Shown here piece after piece: positions 26,123 through 34,109 of a DNA stretch of 64,000 nt. The stretch covers positions 948,001 through 1,012,000 of the forward strand of contig NZ_CP018822.1 of NCBI RefSeq assembly GCF_002000985.1. The letters are read 5' to 3'. This DNA is from Streptococcus gallolyticus subsp. gallolyticus DSM 16831. GTDB lineage: Bacteria; Bacillota; Bacilli; Lactobacillales; Streptococcaceae. Both the position numbers and the translations under genes were made by a program. The stretch's first letter is position 1; each line of letters opens with the position of its first letter. The notes under the pieces are model-generated. The model had not been told where the DNA came from. It saw only the letters and a program-made list of their open reading frames with translations, and made no database searches.

Positions 26123-26995
26123 TTATTGTTTTTCGATTTCTTCACGCATTATTTTGAGAAATTGTTTGGTACTTGGGGATTGCGTGTTTTGTTTTTTCCA
26201 GAGAATTTGCAGGGTGTCGTGATTATTTTCAGCAAATGGAACAAAGGTTAAGTCGCTATCTGGATATGAGGTGTCGATAATGTTGCCAAGGCAAAGAGCG
26301 ATTCCCACACCAGCTTTGACGAGAAGTGAAGCATTATAGAGCAGATTATAGGTTGCAACAATACGATAATCTCCTAAACCAGCCAATGCGCTAGGTTCTG
26401 TACTCGTTTGAGCAGAAGTGATAAGTGGGTAAGCCAGCGCATCGGCGAGGTTTGGCTTTTCAATCAGCGTCAACGGATGCCCTTTAGGCACCAAGGCTCC
26501 CCAGCGGTCACGATTGTCAAGGGCTAGGTGATTGTATTTTTTGATATCGTAACTACCAATGGTAATTCCCAAGTCATAAACGCCTTTATTTAAATGTTCG
26601 AGAATGTCATCTGCGTTACCACTGCGAATATGGACACGAATATCTGGATATTGTTCGGTTAGCGTTTTGATAGCACGGGCAACAATATCAAGCGACGGGC
26701 TTTCGGCGGCTCCGATGTAAATATCACCAGCAATGCTATCTGATTTTCGAATGTTATTTTCAGTTTTTTCAACCAATGCTAGAATTTCAATGGCACGGTT
26801 GTAAAGGTATTGCCCGTCATCGGTCAATTGAATTTCACGGCTGCCTCGGTGAAATAAAATCGTGTCTAATTCATCTTCTAATTCCTTAATTTGTCGTGAG
26901 AGTGTTGGTTGTGTCACGTGCAGAGCGTCAGCTGCATTGGAAATGCTTTTGGTCTGCACAATTGTGACAAAATAATTAAGCACACGAATATCCAT
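26123..26995 (-). CDS. LysR-type transcriptional regulator
   Basis: 290 residues. N-terminal helix-turn-helix (SISNAADALHVTQPTLSRQIKELEDEL) and a full periplasmic-binding-like effector domain. ATG at 26995 follows AGAGGAC. Divergent from the DUF3737 gene; the shared intergenic region holds one of three copies in this window of a T-N11-A box (27039-27053) with an upstream palindromic element, so it is the best candidate to control the alpha/beta hydrolase at 33052 and the CMD gene at 55477 as well. That link is inference. Confidence 0.88.
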   Translation of the reverse strand: MDIRVLNYFVTIVQTKSISNAADALHVTQPTLSRQIKELEDELDTILFHRGSREIQLTDDGQYLYNRAIEILALVEKTENNIRKSDSIAGDIYIGAAESPSLDIVARAIKTLTEQYPDIRVHIRSGNADDILEHLNKGVYDLGITIGSYDIKKYNHLALDNRDRWGALVPKGHPLTLIEKPNLADALAYPLITSAQTSTEPSALAGLGDYRIVATYNLLYNASLLVKAGVGIALCLGNIIDTSYPDSDLTFVPFAENNHDTLQILWKKQNTQSPSTKQFLKIMREEIEKQ

Positions 26996-27009
26996 AATGT
27001 CCTCTTTCT

Positions 27010-27075
27010 ATGCTTTTTAGTTATATAAACTATATTATATAAGTATTTGTCATGGTTATTATATCGTGATAAAGT
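27010..27075 (+). promoter_or_regulatory. LysR-type box and promoter facing the DUF3737 gene (copy 1 of the two-part motif)
   Basis: Element ATGCTTTTTAGTTAT (27010-27024), 14 bases, then ATAAGTATTTGTCAT (27039-27053, T-N11-A), then a -10 TGATAAAGT (TAAAGT 27070-27075) 31 bases from the box start. The same spacing occurs at 32956-33021 and 55378-55443. Confidence 0.6.
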
Positions 27076-27126
27076 AGCTTTGTAAAATGAAGTGGTCAAA
27101 TGATTTTAAAAAATAAACATTAATGC

Positions 27127-27157
27127 TTGACTTTGAGTGGACTCCAAGGTGTACACT
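27127..27157 (+). promoter_or_regulatory. MerR-type promoter of the DUF3737-PatB operon
   Basis: TTGACT (27127-27132), 19-bp spacer with the dyad GAGTGGACTC, TACACT (27152-27157). The over-long spacer with a central dyad is the hallmark of MerR-activated promoters. Confidence 0.75.
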
Positions 27158-27207
27158 GAATGGCGTTTCGGTCTTAAAAAAGACTTTGAAAAAATGGAGG
27201 GATAAGA

Positions 27208-28068
27208 ATGACAGATATTAATCAAAAATTATTGACAGGAGAACGTGCCTGTTTTAAAGCAGAAAATGCGACCATTACCCAATCAGTATTTGCGGATGGC
27301 GAATCACCGTTAAAGGAAAGTCGTCATATTGTTTTGGAAAATGATATTTTCCGTTGGAAATACCCACTTTGGTATTCACGTGATGTCAAAGCACGAAAGA
27401 TTCAGTTGCTTGACACAGCGCGTTCAGGTATCTGGTACACGCACCAAATCAACATTTCTGACAGTATCATTCAAGCACCTAAGACATTTCGTCGTAGCTC
27501 TGCCATTGTTCTGGAAAATGTCCAAATGCCAAATGCTCAAGAAAGTCTCTGGTCATGCGAGGACATTAAGTTGACTAATGTTAATATAACGGGTGATTAT
27601 TTTGGCATGAATAGTAAGCATATCAAGGCGGATAATGTGACGATTACAGGAAATTATTGCTTTGACGGTGCTGAAAATGTTGAGATTTCAAATAGCACTT
27701 TGTTGTCAAAAGATGCTTTTTGGAATTGTAAACACGTGGTTGTGCGTGATTCGACAATCGTAGGCGAATATCTTGCTTGGAATTCAGAAGATATCACGTT
27801 TATCAATTGTACGATTGAAAGCAATCAGGGGCTTTGTTATATGAAACACGTGACTTTGGAGAATTGCCAGCTGATTAATTCGGATTTAGTATTTGAATAC
27901 GTTGAGGATTTGCGGGCAGATATTCATTCTGACATTATTAGCATTAAAAATCCAATTTCTGGGAACATCACAGCAGATGCCATTGGTGAGATTATTTTTG
28001 ACGACCCAGAAATCAATGCCAATCAAACAACCATTTCATTGAGAAAGGATGTGCTTGCGCGTGCCTAA
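27208..28068 (+). CDS. DUF3737 right-handed beta-helix protein
   Basis: 286 residues with no signal peptide. Repeating short strands (ENVQMPNAQESLW, KADNVTITGNYCF, ISNSTLLSKDAFW) with regularly spaced Asn/Val/Ile and aromatic residues predict a single-stranded right-handed beta-helix like pectate lyases, but without lyase residues that I can identify. Family DUF3737 has no known role. ATG 27208 follows TGGAGGG. It overlaps the PatB-like gene and is preceded by both a LysR-type and a MerR-type promoter. Confidence 0.75.
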   Translation: MTDINQKLLTGERACFKAENATITQSVFADGESPLKESRHIVLENDIFRWKYPLWYSRDVKARKIQLLDTARSGIWYTHQINISDSIIQAPKTFRRSSAIVLENVQMPNAQESLWSCEDIKLTNVNITGDYFGMNSKHIKADNVTITGNYCFDGAENVEISNSTLLSKDAFWNCKHVVVRDSTIVGEYLAWNSEDITFINCTIESNQGLCYMKHVTLENCQLINSDLVFEYVEDLRADIHSDIISIKNPISGNITADAIGEIIFDDPEINANQTTISLRKDVLARA

Positions 28069-29227
28069 GTATCATTTTGATAAAATTGTCAATCGTCGTA
28101 AAGTGAATTCCTATAAATGGGATGTTGGTGAGAATGAACTCCCAATGTGGGTTGCGGATATGGATTTTGATACGGCGCCAGAAATTAAAATTGCCCTGCA
28201 AAAGCGCATTGAGCAAGGCGCTCTTGGTTACAATACTGTGCCAGATTCTTTCTTTGAAGCCTATATTTCTTGGTGGCAAAACCGTCATGATTTCATACTT
28301 CAAAAAGATTGGTTGATGTTTTGCACGGGAGCTGTTCCTGCCATTTCATCAATTGTTCGTAAAATGACTAAGCCAAGTGATAAGGTGTTGCTTTTGACGC
28401 CTATTTATAATATTTTTTACAATTCTATTTTGAACAATGGACGAGAAGTGTTGGAAAGCCCTTTGGTCTATAAGGACGGAAATTATCAGCTTGATTATGA
28501 TGATTTGGAAAATAAGCTAGTGCAATCCGAGACGACGTTGATGATTTTTTGCAATCCTCACAATCCGACAGGTTATGTTTGGACAAAGGCAGAGCTTGAG
28601 AAAATTGGTCAGCTTTGTTTGAAACATGATGTCCTTATTTTATCAGACGAAGTGCATTGTGATTTGACACATCCTGATAGCTATTATACGCCGTTTGCAT
28701 CGGTATCAGAAGAAATCGCAAATATCACTATGACTTGCTTAGCGCCGTCAAAAGCTTTTAATATTGCTGGTTTGCAAACGTCGGTAATTTCTGTGCCAAA
28801 TGAAGCCCTTCGTAAACGCGTCAATCGTGGCATCAATACGGACGAAGTGGCTGAGCCAAATTCTTTTGCCATTCAAGCAACAGAAGCAGCTTTCAATGAA
28901 GCAGGGCAATGGTTAGATGAGCTTAACGAGTACTTGGCAAAAAATCGTGCTTACTTGATTGAGCAAGTGACGACAGCTTTTCCAAAAATCAAAATCGTTC
29001 CAGCAAAGGCGACTTATCTTGCTTGGCTTGACTGCTCTGCTATTTCACAAAATACAACAGCATTATGTGCCTTTATTCGTCAAAAAACAGGTTTAATCCT
29101 ATCTGACGGTGACATTTTTGGTGGCAATGGTAAACTTTTCATCAGGTGGAATTATGCTTGTCCGCTTGAAGTGTTAGTTGACGGTGTTGAACGTTTTAAA
29201 AAAGCGGTCAAAGAGTACAAGGAGTAA
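28061..29227 (+). CDS. MalY/PatB-family PLP-dependent aminotransferase / C-S lyase
   Basis: About 388 residues. Class I/II aminotransferase with the MalY/PatB signature LPMWVADMDF near residue 25, CNPHNPTGYVW, SDEVHCDL and the PLP lysine in APSKAFNIAGLQ. PatB enzymes are cystathionine beta-lyases / C-S lyases. The start is uncertain: GTG 28061 sits 11 bases after GAAAGGA, whereas ATG 28049 lies directly on that site. Both overlap the DUF3737 gene, so the two are translationally coupled. Confidence 0.85.
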   Translation: MPKYHFDKIVNRRKVNSYKWDVGENELPMWVADMDFDTAPEIKIALQKRIEQGALGYNTVPDSFFEAYISWWQNRHDFILQKDWLMFCTGAVPAISSIVRKMTKPSDKVLLLTPIYNIFYNSILNNGREVLESPLVYKDGNYQLDYDDLENKLVQSETTLMIFCNPHNPTGYVWTKAELEKIGQLCLKHDVLILSDEVHCDLTHPDSYYTPFASVSEEIANITMTCLAPSKAFNIAGLQTSVISVPNEALRKRVNRGINTDEVAEPNSFAIQATEAAFNEAGQWLDELNEYLAKNRAYLIEQVTTAFPKIKIVPAKATYLAWLDCSAISQNTTALCAFIRQKTGLILSDGDIFGGNGKLFIRWNYACPLEVLVDGVERFKKAVKEYKE

Positions 29228-29230
29228 TAA

Positions 29231-29707
29231 ATGAAAAAATTGGGGTGTTTTATCTTAGTTATGATGTTTTTGGGTTTGTCTGCTTGTAGTAGTGTACAAG
29301 ATAATCAGCAGAGTGAGCAAACGCAAACAACAACGACAAGTAAAACAGAGGAAGAAAAAATGGTAACAGCTACGGTTAATGGAGAGACATTTACAATCAC
29401 GTTAAATCAGTCACAAGCAGCGCAGGAATTTTTAAATCTTTTGCCCCTAACACTTGATATGCGAGATGTAAACGGTAATGAAAAATATGCGGTGCTCAAC
29501 CAAACATTTACAAACGATGATAAAAAAGCAGGAACGATTCACGCTGGTGATTTGAAATTATGGTCTGGCGACGGTTTGGTTCTTTTCTATGATGATTTTC
29601 CCTCATCTTACCAATATACAGACTTAGGAACGATGTCAGATAGTCAAGGCTTGGCAGAAGCTCTTGGGTCTGGGGACGTTACTATTACCTTTGAGGTCGT
29701 CGAGTGA
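29231..29707 (+). CDS. Cyclophilin-like-fold lipoprotein
   Basis: 158 residues. Signal peptide with lipobox GLSAC (about residue 19), Gln/Thr-rich linker, then a domain of about 110 residues with features of the cyclophilin-like fold family (VNGETFTITL, LPLTLDMRDVNGNEKY, HAGDLKLWSGDGLVLFYDD). It starts four bases after the PatB-like stop, so it is in the same operon, and overlaps a cytosolic paralogue by one base. Role unknown. Confidence 0.7.
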   Translation: MKKLGCFILVMMFLGLSACSSVQDNQQSEQTQTTTTSKTEEEKMVTATVNGETFTITLNQSQAAQEFLNLLPLTLDMRDVNGNEKYAVLNQTFTNDDKKAGTIHAGDLKLWSGDGLVLFYDDFPSSYQYTDLGTMSDSQGLAEALGSGDVTITFEVVE

Positions 29708-30057
29708 TGCGCCCAATAACAGTAACCATTGCAGAAGAAATATTTGAGCTTTCCTTAGAAAATAATGCTAGCGCGCAAGCTTTTTCTGAACTTTTGCCAC
29801 TTGAATTGGAAATGGTTGATGTGAATGGCAATGAGAAATTTTATTTACTAGCTGACCACCTACCAAGTCAAGAACGCTGTTCTTGTTTGATAAAAGCAGG
29901 TGATTTATTACTATGTCAGACAAATGAATTAACCTTTTTCTATGATGATAGTAAAACCTGCTTTAAATACACTTATCTAGGACACGTTAAAGACAGCCAG
30001 AATTTCAGAAAAGCCATGACAGGCAAAATAATTACCGTTATTTTTGAGGAAAAGTAA
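29707..30057 (+). CDS. Cytosolic cyclophilin-like-fold protein, paralogue of the upstream lipoprotein
   Basis: 116 residues with no signal peptide. It aligns along its length with the lipoprotein domain: ASAQAFSELLPLELEMVDVN against QAAQEFLNLLPLTLDMRDVN, and KAGDLLLCQTNELTFFYDD against HAGDLKLWSGDGLVLFYDD. The start ATG 29707 shares a base with the upstream stop (TGATG). A tandem duplication with one exported and one internal copy. Confidence 0.7.
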   Translation: MRPITVTIAEEIFELSLENNASAQAFSELLPLELEMVDVNGNEKFYLLADHLPSQERCSCLIKAGDLLLCQTNELTFFYDDSKTCFKYTYLGHVKDSQNFRKAMTGKIITVIFEEK

Positions 30058-30096
30058 AGTAACTTTGACCATTTCGTGAAATCGCCGCCCATTTTT

Positions 30097-30104
30097 GCTA
30101 TAAT
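30097..30104 (+). promoter_or_regulatory. Extended -10 promoter of the PNPOx-like gene
   Basis: TGCTATAAT with TATAAT at 30099-30104; no clear -35. Confidence 0.5.
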
Positions 30105-30136
30105 GTTTGAAAAAAGAAATGATGGGGTGGCAACCT

Positions 30137-30637
30137 ATGACAAAAATGAGACGTCGTGACCGTGAAGTGACTGACTTGACAGAAATCAAAGCTATTGTTG
30201 AGAAAAATATGATTTTGCATTTAGGGCTTTTTGATGAGGAATTTCCTTACGTTGTCCCTTTGCATTATGGTTATGAATACCGTGAAGAAACTGACCAGTT
30301 TATTTTTTACACACACGGTGCGAGACAAGGGCATAAAATTGATTTAATCCACCAAAATCCCAATGTTTGTGTTCAGATTGAGGGAGAAGCGGTGCCCGAT
30401 TACGACTATGACGTGCCTTGTAAATACGGTGCTTTCTTTAGTTCGTTTATCGGACGTGGAAAAGCAGAGCTTCTCGAAGATTCAGAGCAAAAAGCCTACG
30501 CCCTTAATCTACTCATGCAGCACCAAGCTGGCAAAACATTTGAATTCACCGAAAAAATGACAAAACCAGTCGGCGTGATTAAGATTGTGATTGACCAATA
30601 TTCCGCCAAAGCTAAGACAATGATGCCTAAAGAATAA
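30137..30637 (+). CDS. Pyridoxamine 5'-phosphate oxidase-like flavoprotein (NimA-type)
   Basis: 166 residues. Split-barrel FMN-binding family: MRRRDREVTD start, PYVVPLHYGYEY, FYTHGARQGHKIDLIHQNPNVCVQIEG. Members include 5-nitroimidazole reductases (NimA) and general flavin reductases. The start ATG 30137 follows GGGGTGG; the upstream ATGs at 30107 and 30119 are closer to the promoter but have no site. Confidence 0.8.
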   Translation: MTKMRRRDREVTDLTEIKAIVEKNMILHLGLFDEEFPYVVPLHYGYEYREETDQFIFYTHGARQGHKIDLIHQNPNVCVQIEGEAVPDYDYDVPCKYGAFFSSFIGRGKAELLEDSEQKAYALNLLMQHQAGKTFEFTEKMTKPVGVIKIVIDQYSAKAKTMMPKE

Positions 30638-30642
30638 TAGAA

Positions 30643-30680
30643 AAACAACTAATCTAAAGCAGATTGGTTGTTTTTTTGTT
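30643..30680 (+). terminator. Terminator after the PNPOx-like gene
   Basis: AACAACTAATCT pairs with AGATTGGTTGTT around AAAGC, then Ts. Confidence 0.8.
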
Positions 30681-30708
30681 AATAAAGATAAAAAATTGAA
30701 AAATTCCC

Positions 30709-30739
30709 TTGACTTGGAGCTAACTCAAAGGTGTAAAGT
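30709..30739 (+). promoter_or_regulatory. MerR-type promoter of the MATE gene
   Basis: TTGACT (30709-30714), 19-bp spacer with GGAGCTAACTC, TAAAGT (30734-30739). Same architecture as at 27127, 32173 and 54066. Confidence 0.78.
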
Positions 30740-30769
30740 AATAGATGACGTTAGAAAGAGGAGGAAATT

Positions 30770-32134
30770 ATGGAAAGTGACGTAGTCGCAACACAGCAAA
30801 AAACGTATTTTTTTGGTAATCGTGATTTGGCTAAATTGTTTATTCCTTTGATTATTGAACAAGGATTGGAATATCTGGTGGGCTTAATCGCCTCGATTTT
30901 AGTTTCAAGAGCTGGTGAAGCAGCGGTGTCGGGTGTTTCTCTTGTGGAGTTTCTCATGGCGCTCTTTATCAGTATTTTTGCTGCTTTTGCAACTGGTGGC
31001 GGTATTGTTGCAGGTCAATACTTAGGTGACCGTGATGGTAAAAATGCTAATAAAGCTGTCAATCAATTAGCGAAATTTACCCTTATCTTTAGTATCGTGA
31101 TTACGGTTTTTATTTTTGCCATTAAACCGTTAATTTTAAATCATTTGTTTGGCTCAATTACGCCAGCAGTTCATGCCCAAGCCAATCGGTATTTTAATAT
31201 CGTTGCCTTATCGACACCATTTATTGCCATGTATAATTGTGGCGCAGCGATTTTTAGAACCTTAAACAAATCACGCTTGCCGATGAATATTATGTTGGTC
31301 ATGAATGGCTTGAATATTTTAATGGGGATTAGTTTGACTTATGGTCTCGGTTGGGGTGTCGAAGGTGTTGCTGTGCCGATTTTGCTATCACGTGTTGGTG
31401 CCATGGTGCTAGTTCTTTGGTTTGCACATCACTTGACATCTGAATTAACTTTGGGAAACTTTTTGCGTGAAAAAGTTGACTGGCAGATGATTAAAAAAGT
31501 TCTTGGTATTGGACTACCATTTGGGTTTGAAAATGGCATGTTCTTTCTTGGTCGCTTGATTGTGTTATCAATTGTGTCTTTATTTGGAACAGCGGCGATA
31601 GCGGCTAATTCGGTTGGTGGAACGATTATCATGTTCCAAGCGCTTCCAGGAATTTCTATCGTGCTAGGTTTAGCAGTTATCATTTCAAAATGCGTTGGTG
31701 CTGGGGATTATGAGCAAGCAGAGTACTATAAGCGTAAGGTTAGCCGAATTATTCATTTGGCAAATGGGGTGATTTCTTTGCTCATTATTGCTGCAATGCC
31801 ATTATTGATGAAAATCTATGATTTGTCTGCGCAAGCAACGCAGTATGTTTGGATTATTGTCCTTGCACACGGTATTCTTGTTAGTATTTTTTGGAATTCT
31901 GGCTATGTGTTACCTGTTGTTTTTCGTAGTGCTGGGGATGCCAATTTTCCAATGGTAGTTAGCACGTTATCAATGCTATTAGCGCGTGTGGTATTTGCCT
32001 ACATTTTTTCTGTTACGCTTGGTATGGGAATGCTAGGAACGTGGGCAGCTATGTTTTTAGATTGGTTTATCAAAGGAATCATCTATGAAATTCGCTACCG
32101 AAAAGGAACATGGAAAAATTACAAGTTAGTCTAG
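30770..32134 (+). CDS. MATE-family multidrug / metabolite efflux transporter
   Basis: 454 residues with twelve predicted helices in two MatE repeats (LFIPLIIEQGLEYLVGLIAS; VLGIGLPFGFENGMFFLGRL). The repeats show the usual SRAGEAAVSGVSL and AIAANSVGGTI segments that follow helix 1 and helix 7. Na+ or H+ coupled export of organic cations is typical. ATG 30770 follows AGAGGAGG. Expression from a MerR-type promoter suggests induction by an electrophile or drug. Confidence 0.87.
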   Translation: MESDVVATQQKTYFFGNRDLAKLFIPLIIEQGLEYLVGLIASILVSRAGEAAVSGVSLVEFLMALFISIFAAFATGGGIVAGQYLGDRDGKNANKAVNQLAKFTLIFSIVITVFIFAIKPLILNHLFGSITPAVHAQANRYFNIVALSTPFIAMYNCGAAIFRTLNKSRLPMNIMLVMNGLNILMGISLTYGLGWGVEGVAVPILLSRVGAMVLVLWFAHHLTSELTLGNFLREKVDWQMIKKVLGIGLPFGFENGMFFLGRLIVLSIVSLFGTAAIAANSVGGTIIMFQALPGISIVLGLAVIISKCVGAGDYEQAEYYKRKVSRIIHLANGVISLLIIAAMPLLMKIYDLSAQATQYVWIIVLAHGILVSIFWNSGYVLPVVFRSAGDANFPMVVSTLSMLLARVVFAYIFSVTLGMGMLGTWAAMFLDWFIKGIIYEIRYRKGTWKNYKLV

Positions 32135-32172
32135 GAAAAACAAAATAATTTAAAAAAATTTTTGAAAAAACC

Positions 32173-32203
32173 TTGACTTGGAGTTAACTTAAAGGTGTAA
32201 AGT
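32173..32203 (+). promoter_or_regulatory. MerR-type promoter of the RibD-C-like reductase gene
   Basis: TTGACT (32173-32178), 19-bp spacer with GGAGTTAACTT, TAAAGT (32198-32203); almost identical to the MATE promoter. Confidence 0.78.
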
Positions 32204-32230
32204 ATAAGTCGTTGTAGAAAGGAAGAGAAA

Positions 32231-32911
32231 ATGAAGAAACCTTATATCGTTTGTCATATGATGACCTCATTGGACGGTCGAATTGATTGTACAATGACCT
32301 CAAAAATTAAAGGTGTGGAGGCTTACTATGATAGTTTAGCTAAACTTGACGCGCCATCAACACTAAGTGGTAAAGTAACAGGCATGCTTGAAATGGCAGA
32401 ATATGGTGAGTTCCATGCGACGAATGCAAGACCGCTTGGAAAAGAAGATTTTTCAAAGAAAGTGTCGGCAGAAGGCTATGAAATTATCGTTGATACAAAG
32501 GGAACATTGCTTTGGCGAGATGATTCGAGCTATGAGAAGCCTCACCTTATCATCACTAGTGAAGCTGTCTCAACAGACTATTTGGATTATTTAGACAGCA
32601 AACACATTTCCTGGATTGCCTGCGGTAAGGAGAAAATCAATCTTGCACGTGCCATGGAAATTTTGACTGAAGAATTTGCCGTTTCACGTTTAGCGGTTGT
32701 TGGTGGCGGACACATCAATGCGGGATTCTTGCAGGCAGGGCTTTTAGACGAGATTAGCCTTCTTATCGGTCTTGGAATTGACGGTAGAGAAGGCATGGCA
32801 AGTGTCTTTGACGGCTTTTCTATGGAAACCGAACCAACAGCGGTTACTTTAAAAGAGGTAAAAACCTATCCAGACGGTGCCATTTGGCTCCGCTACACGC
32901 CCGAAAATTAA
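32231..32911 (+). CDS. Dihydrofolate-reductase-like / RibD C-terminal domain NADPH reductase
   Basis: 226 residues. Fold signatures are MMTSLDGRIDC near the N-terminus and VVGGGHINAGFLQAGLLDEI, typical of the RibD C-terminal (YwjB-like) reductases, which resemble DHFR but have unknown substrates. ATG 32231 follows GAAAGGAAGAG. Single gene with a weak hairpin (CCTTG/CAAGG, 32920-32937) after it. Its MerR-type promoter groups it with the MATE and DUF3737 genes. Confidence 0.82.
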   Translation: MKKPYIVCHMMTSLDGRIDCTMTSKIKGVEAYYDSLAKLDAPSTLSGKVTGMLEMAEYGEFHATNARPLGKEDFSKKVSAEGYEIIVDTKGTLLWRDDSSYEKPHLIITSEAVSTDYLDYLDSKHISWIACGKEKINLARAMEILTEEFAVSRLAVVGGGHINAGFLQAGLLDEISLLIGLGIDGREGMASVFDGFSMETEPTAVTLKEVKTYPDGAIWLRYTPEN

Positions 32912-32955
32912 CAATCAAACCTTGTATTCTAGCAAGGAAATTTTAGAAGAAAAAC

Positions 32956-33021
32956 ATGCCTTTTAAGCATAATATCTATAAAATATAAGTATTTGTAATA
33001 TCTGATAACCTTTGTTATCAT
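32956..33021 (+). promoter_or_regulatory. Two-part LysR-type control region of the alpha/beta hydrolase gene (copy 2)
   Basis: Palindromic element ATGCCTTTTAAGCAT (32956-32970), 14 bases, box ATAAGTATTTGTAAT (32985-32999), and a -10 TATCAT (33016-33021) 31 bases from the box start. A further dyad GATAAC-CTTT-GTTATC (33004-33019) overlaps the -10. Confidence 0.6.
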
Positions 33022-33051
33022 AACTTTAGAATAAAGAGAGGAAAAAAGAAC

Positions 33052-34029
33052 ATGACTGAACAATTACATTTAACCCAAGAATGGGACAAAGCTTTTCCAA
33101 AAAGTGATAAGGTTGACCACAAAAAAGTGACTTTCCATAACCACTTTGGAATTACTTTAGTTGCTGATATGTACACTCCGAAAAATGCTTCAGGCAAATT
33201 GCCAGCCCTTGCTGTTTCAGGACCTTTTGGAGCTGTGAAAGAACAATCTTCAGGGCTCTATGCTCAAGAAATGGCAGAACGCGGGTTCTTGACAATTGCA
33301 TTTGACCCATCTTACACAGGAGAATCAGCTGGTTTCCCACGTTATATGCAATCACCTGATGTGAATACAGAAGATTTTCAAGCAGCAGTTGATTACCTTT
33401 CAACACTTGAAAATGTTGACGTAGATAAAATCGGTATTATCGGTATCTGTGGTTGGGGTGGCATTGCGCTTAATGCAGCGGCTATTGATCCACGTATCAA
33501 AGTAACAGTTGTTTCAACAATGTACGATATGTCTCGTGTGACTGGAAATGGTTATTTTGATGCGTCAGATAATGAGGAATCACGTTACCAAATGCGCTTA
33601 GCGCTTGCTAACCAACGTACAGAAGATTACAAGAATGATAGCTACAAATTAGCTAGTGGTGTGGTTGATCCATTGCCAGAAGATGCACCACAATTTGTCA
33701 AAGATTATTATGCTTATTACAAACAACCACGTGGTTACCATGCTCGTAGTCTTAATTCAAACAACGGTTGGGCAATTCAATCAAACACAAGTTTCTTAAA
33801 CACACGTTTCCTTTATTACACTAATGAAATCCGTAATGCTGTTTTGCTTGTTCATGGCGATAAAGCACATTCATACTATATGGGAAAAGATGCTTTTGAA
33901 AAATTGACAGGCGACAACAAGAAAATGATTTCTGTTGCAGGTGCTAGTCATTGCGACCTTTACGACCAAAAAGACATTATTCCATTTGATGATATTGAAA
34001 ACTTCATCAACGAAAACTTATCAAAATAA
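33052..34029 (+). CDS. Alpha/beta hydrolase with a cysteine nucleophile (dienelactone-hydrolase type)
   Basis: 325 residues, no signal peptide. The nucleophile elbow is GICGWGG with Cys133 instead of Ser, as in dienelactone hydrolases and YcjY-like proteins; an acid candidate lies in LVHGDKAHSY and the His in GASHCDLYD. Probably hydrolyses a small ester or lactone. ATG 33052 follows AGAGAGG. Single gene followed by a strong terminator; its control region matches that of the LysR/DUF3737 intergenic region. Confidence 0.83.
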   Translation: MTEQLHLTQEWDKAFPKSDKVDHKKVTFHNHFGITLVADMYTPKNASGKLPALAVSGPFGAVKEQSSGLYAQEMAERGFLTIAFDPSYTGESAGFPRYMQSPDVNTEDFQAAVDYLSTLENVDVDKIGIIGICGWGGIALNAAAIDPRIKVTVVSTMYDMSRVTGNGYFDASDNEESRYQMRLALANQRTEDYKNDSYKLASGVVDPLPEDAPQFVKDYYAYYKQPRGYHARSLNSNNGWAIQSNTSFLNTRFLYYTNEIRNAVLLVHGDKAHSYYMGKDAFEKLTGDNKKMISVAGASHCDLYDQKDIIPFDDIENFINENLSK

Positions 34030-34072
34030 TCTATCCTAAAATTTAACAAAACTTCCTACTTTCTTTGCACAT

Positions 34073-34108
34073 AAAAGGGTTCCGTTACGTTTAACGGAAC
34101 CCTTTTTA
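34073..34108. terminator. Strong bidirectional terminator
   Basis: 15-base arm 34073-34087 pairs perfectly with 34092-34106 around a 4-base loop; A and T runs flank both sides. Confidence 0.9.
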
Positions 34109-34109
34109 A

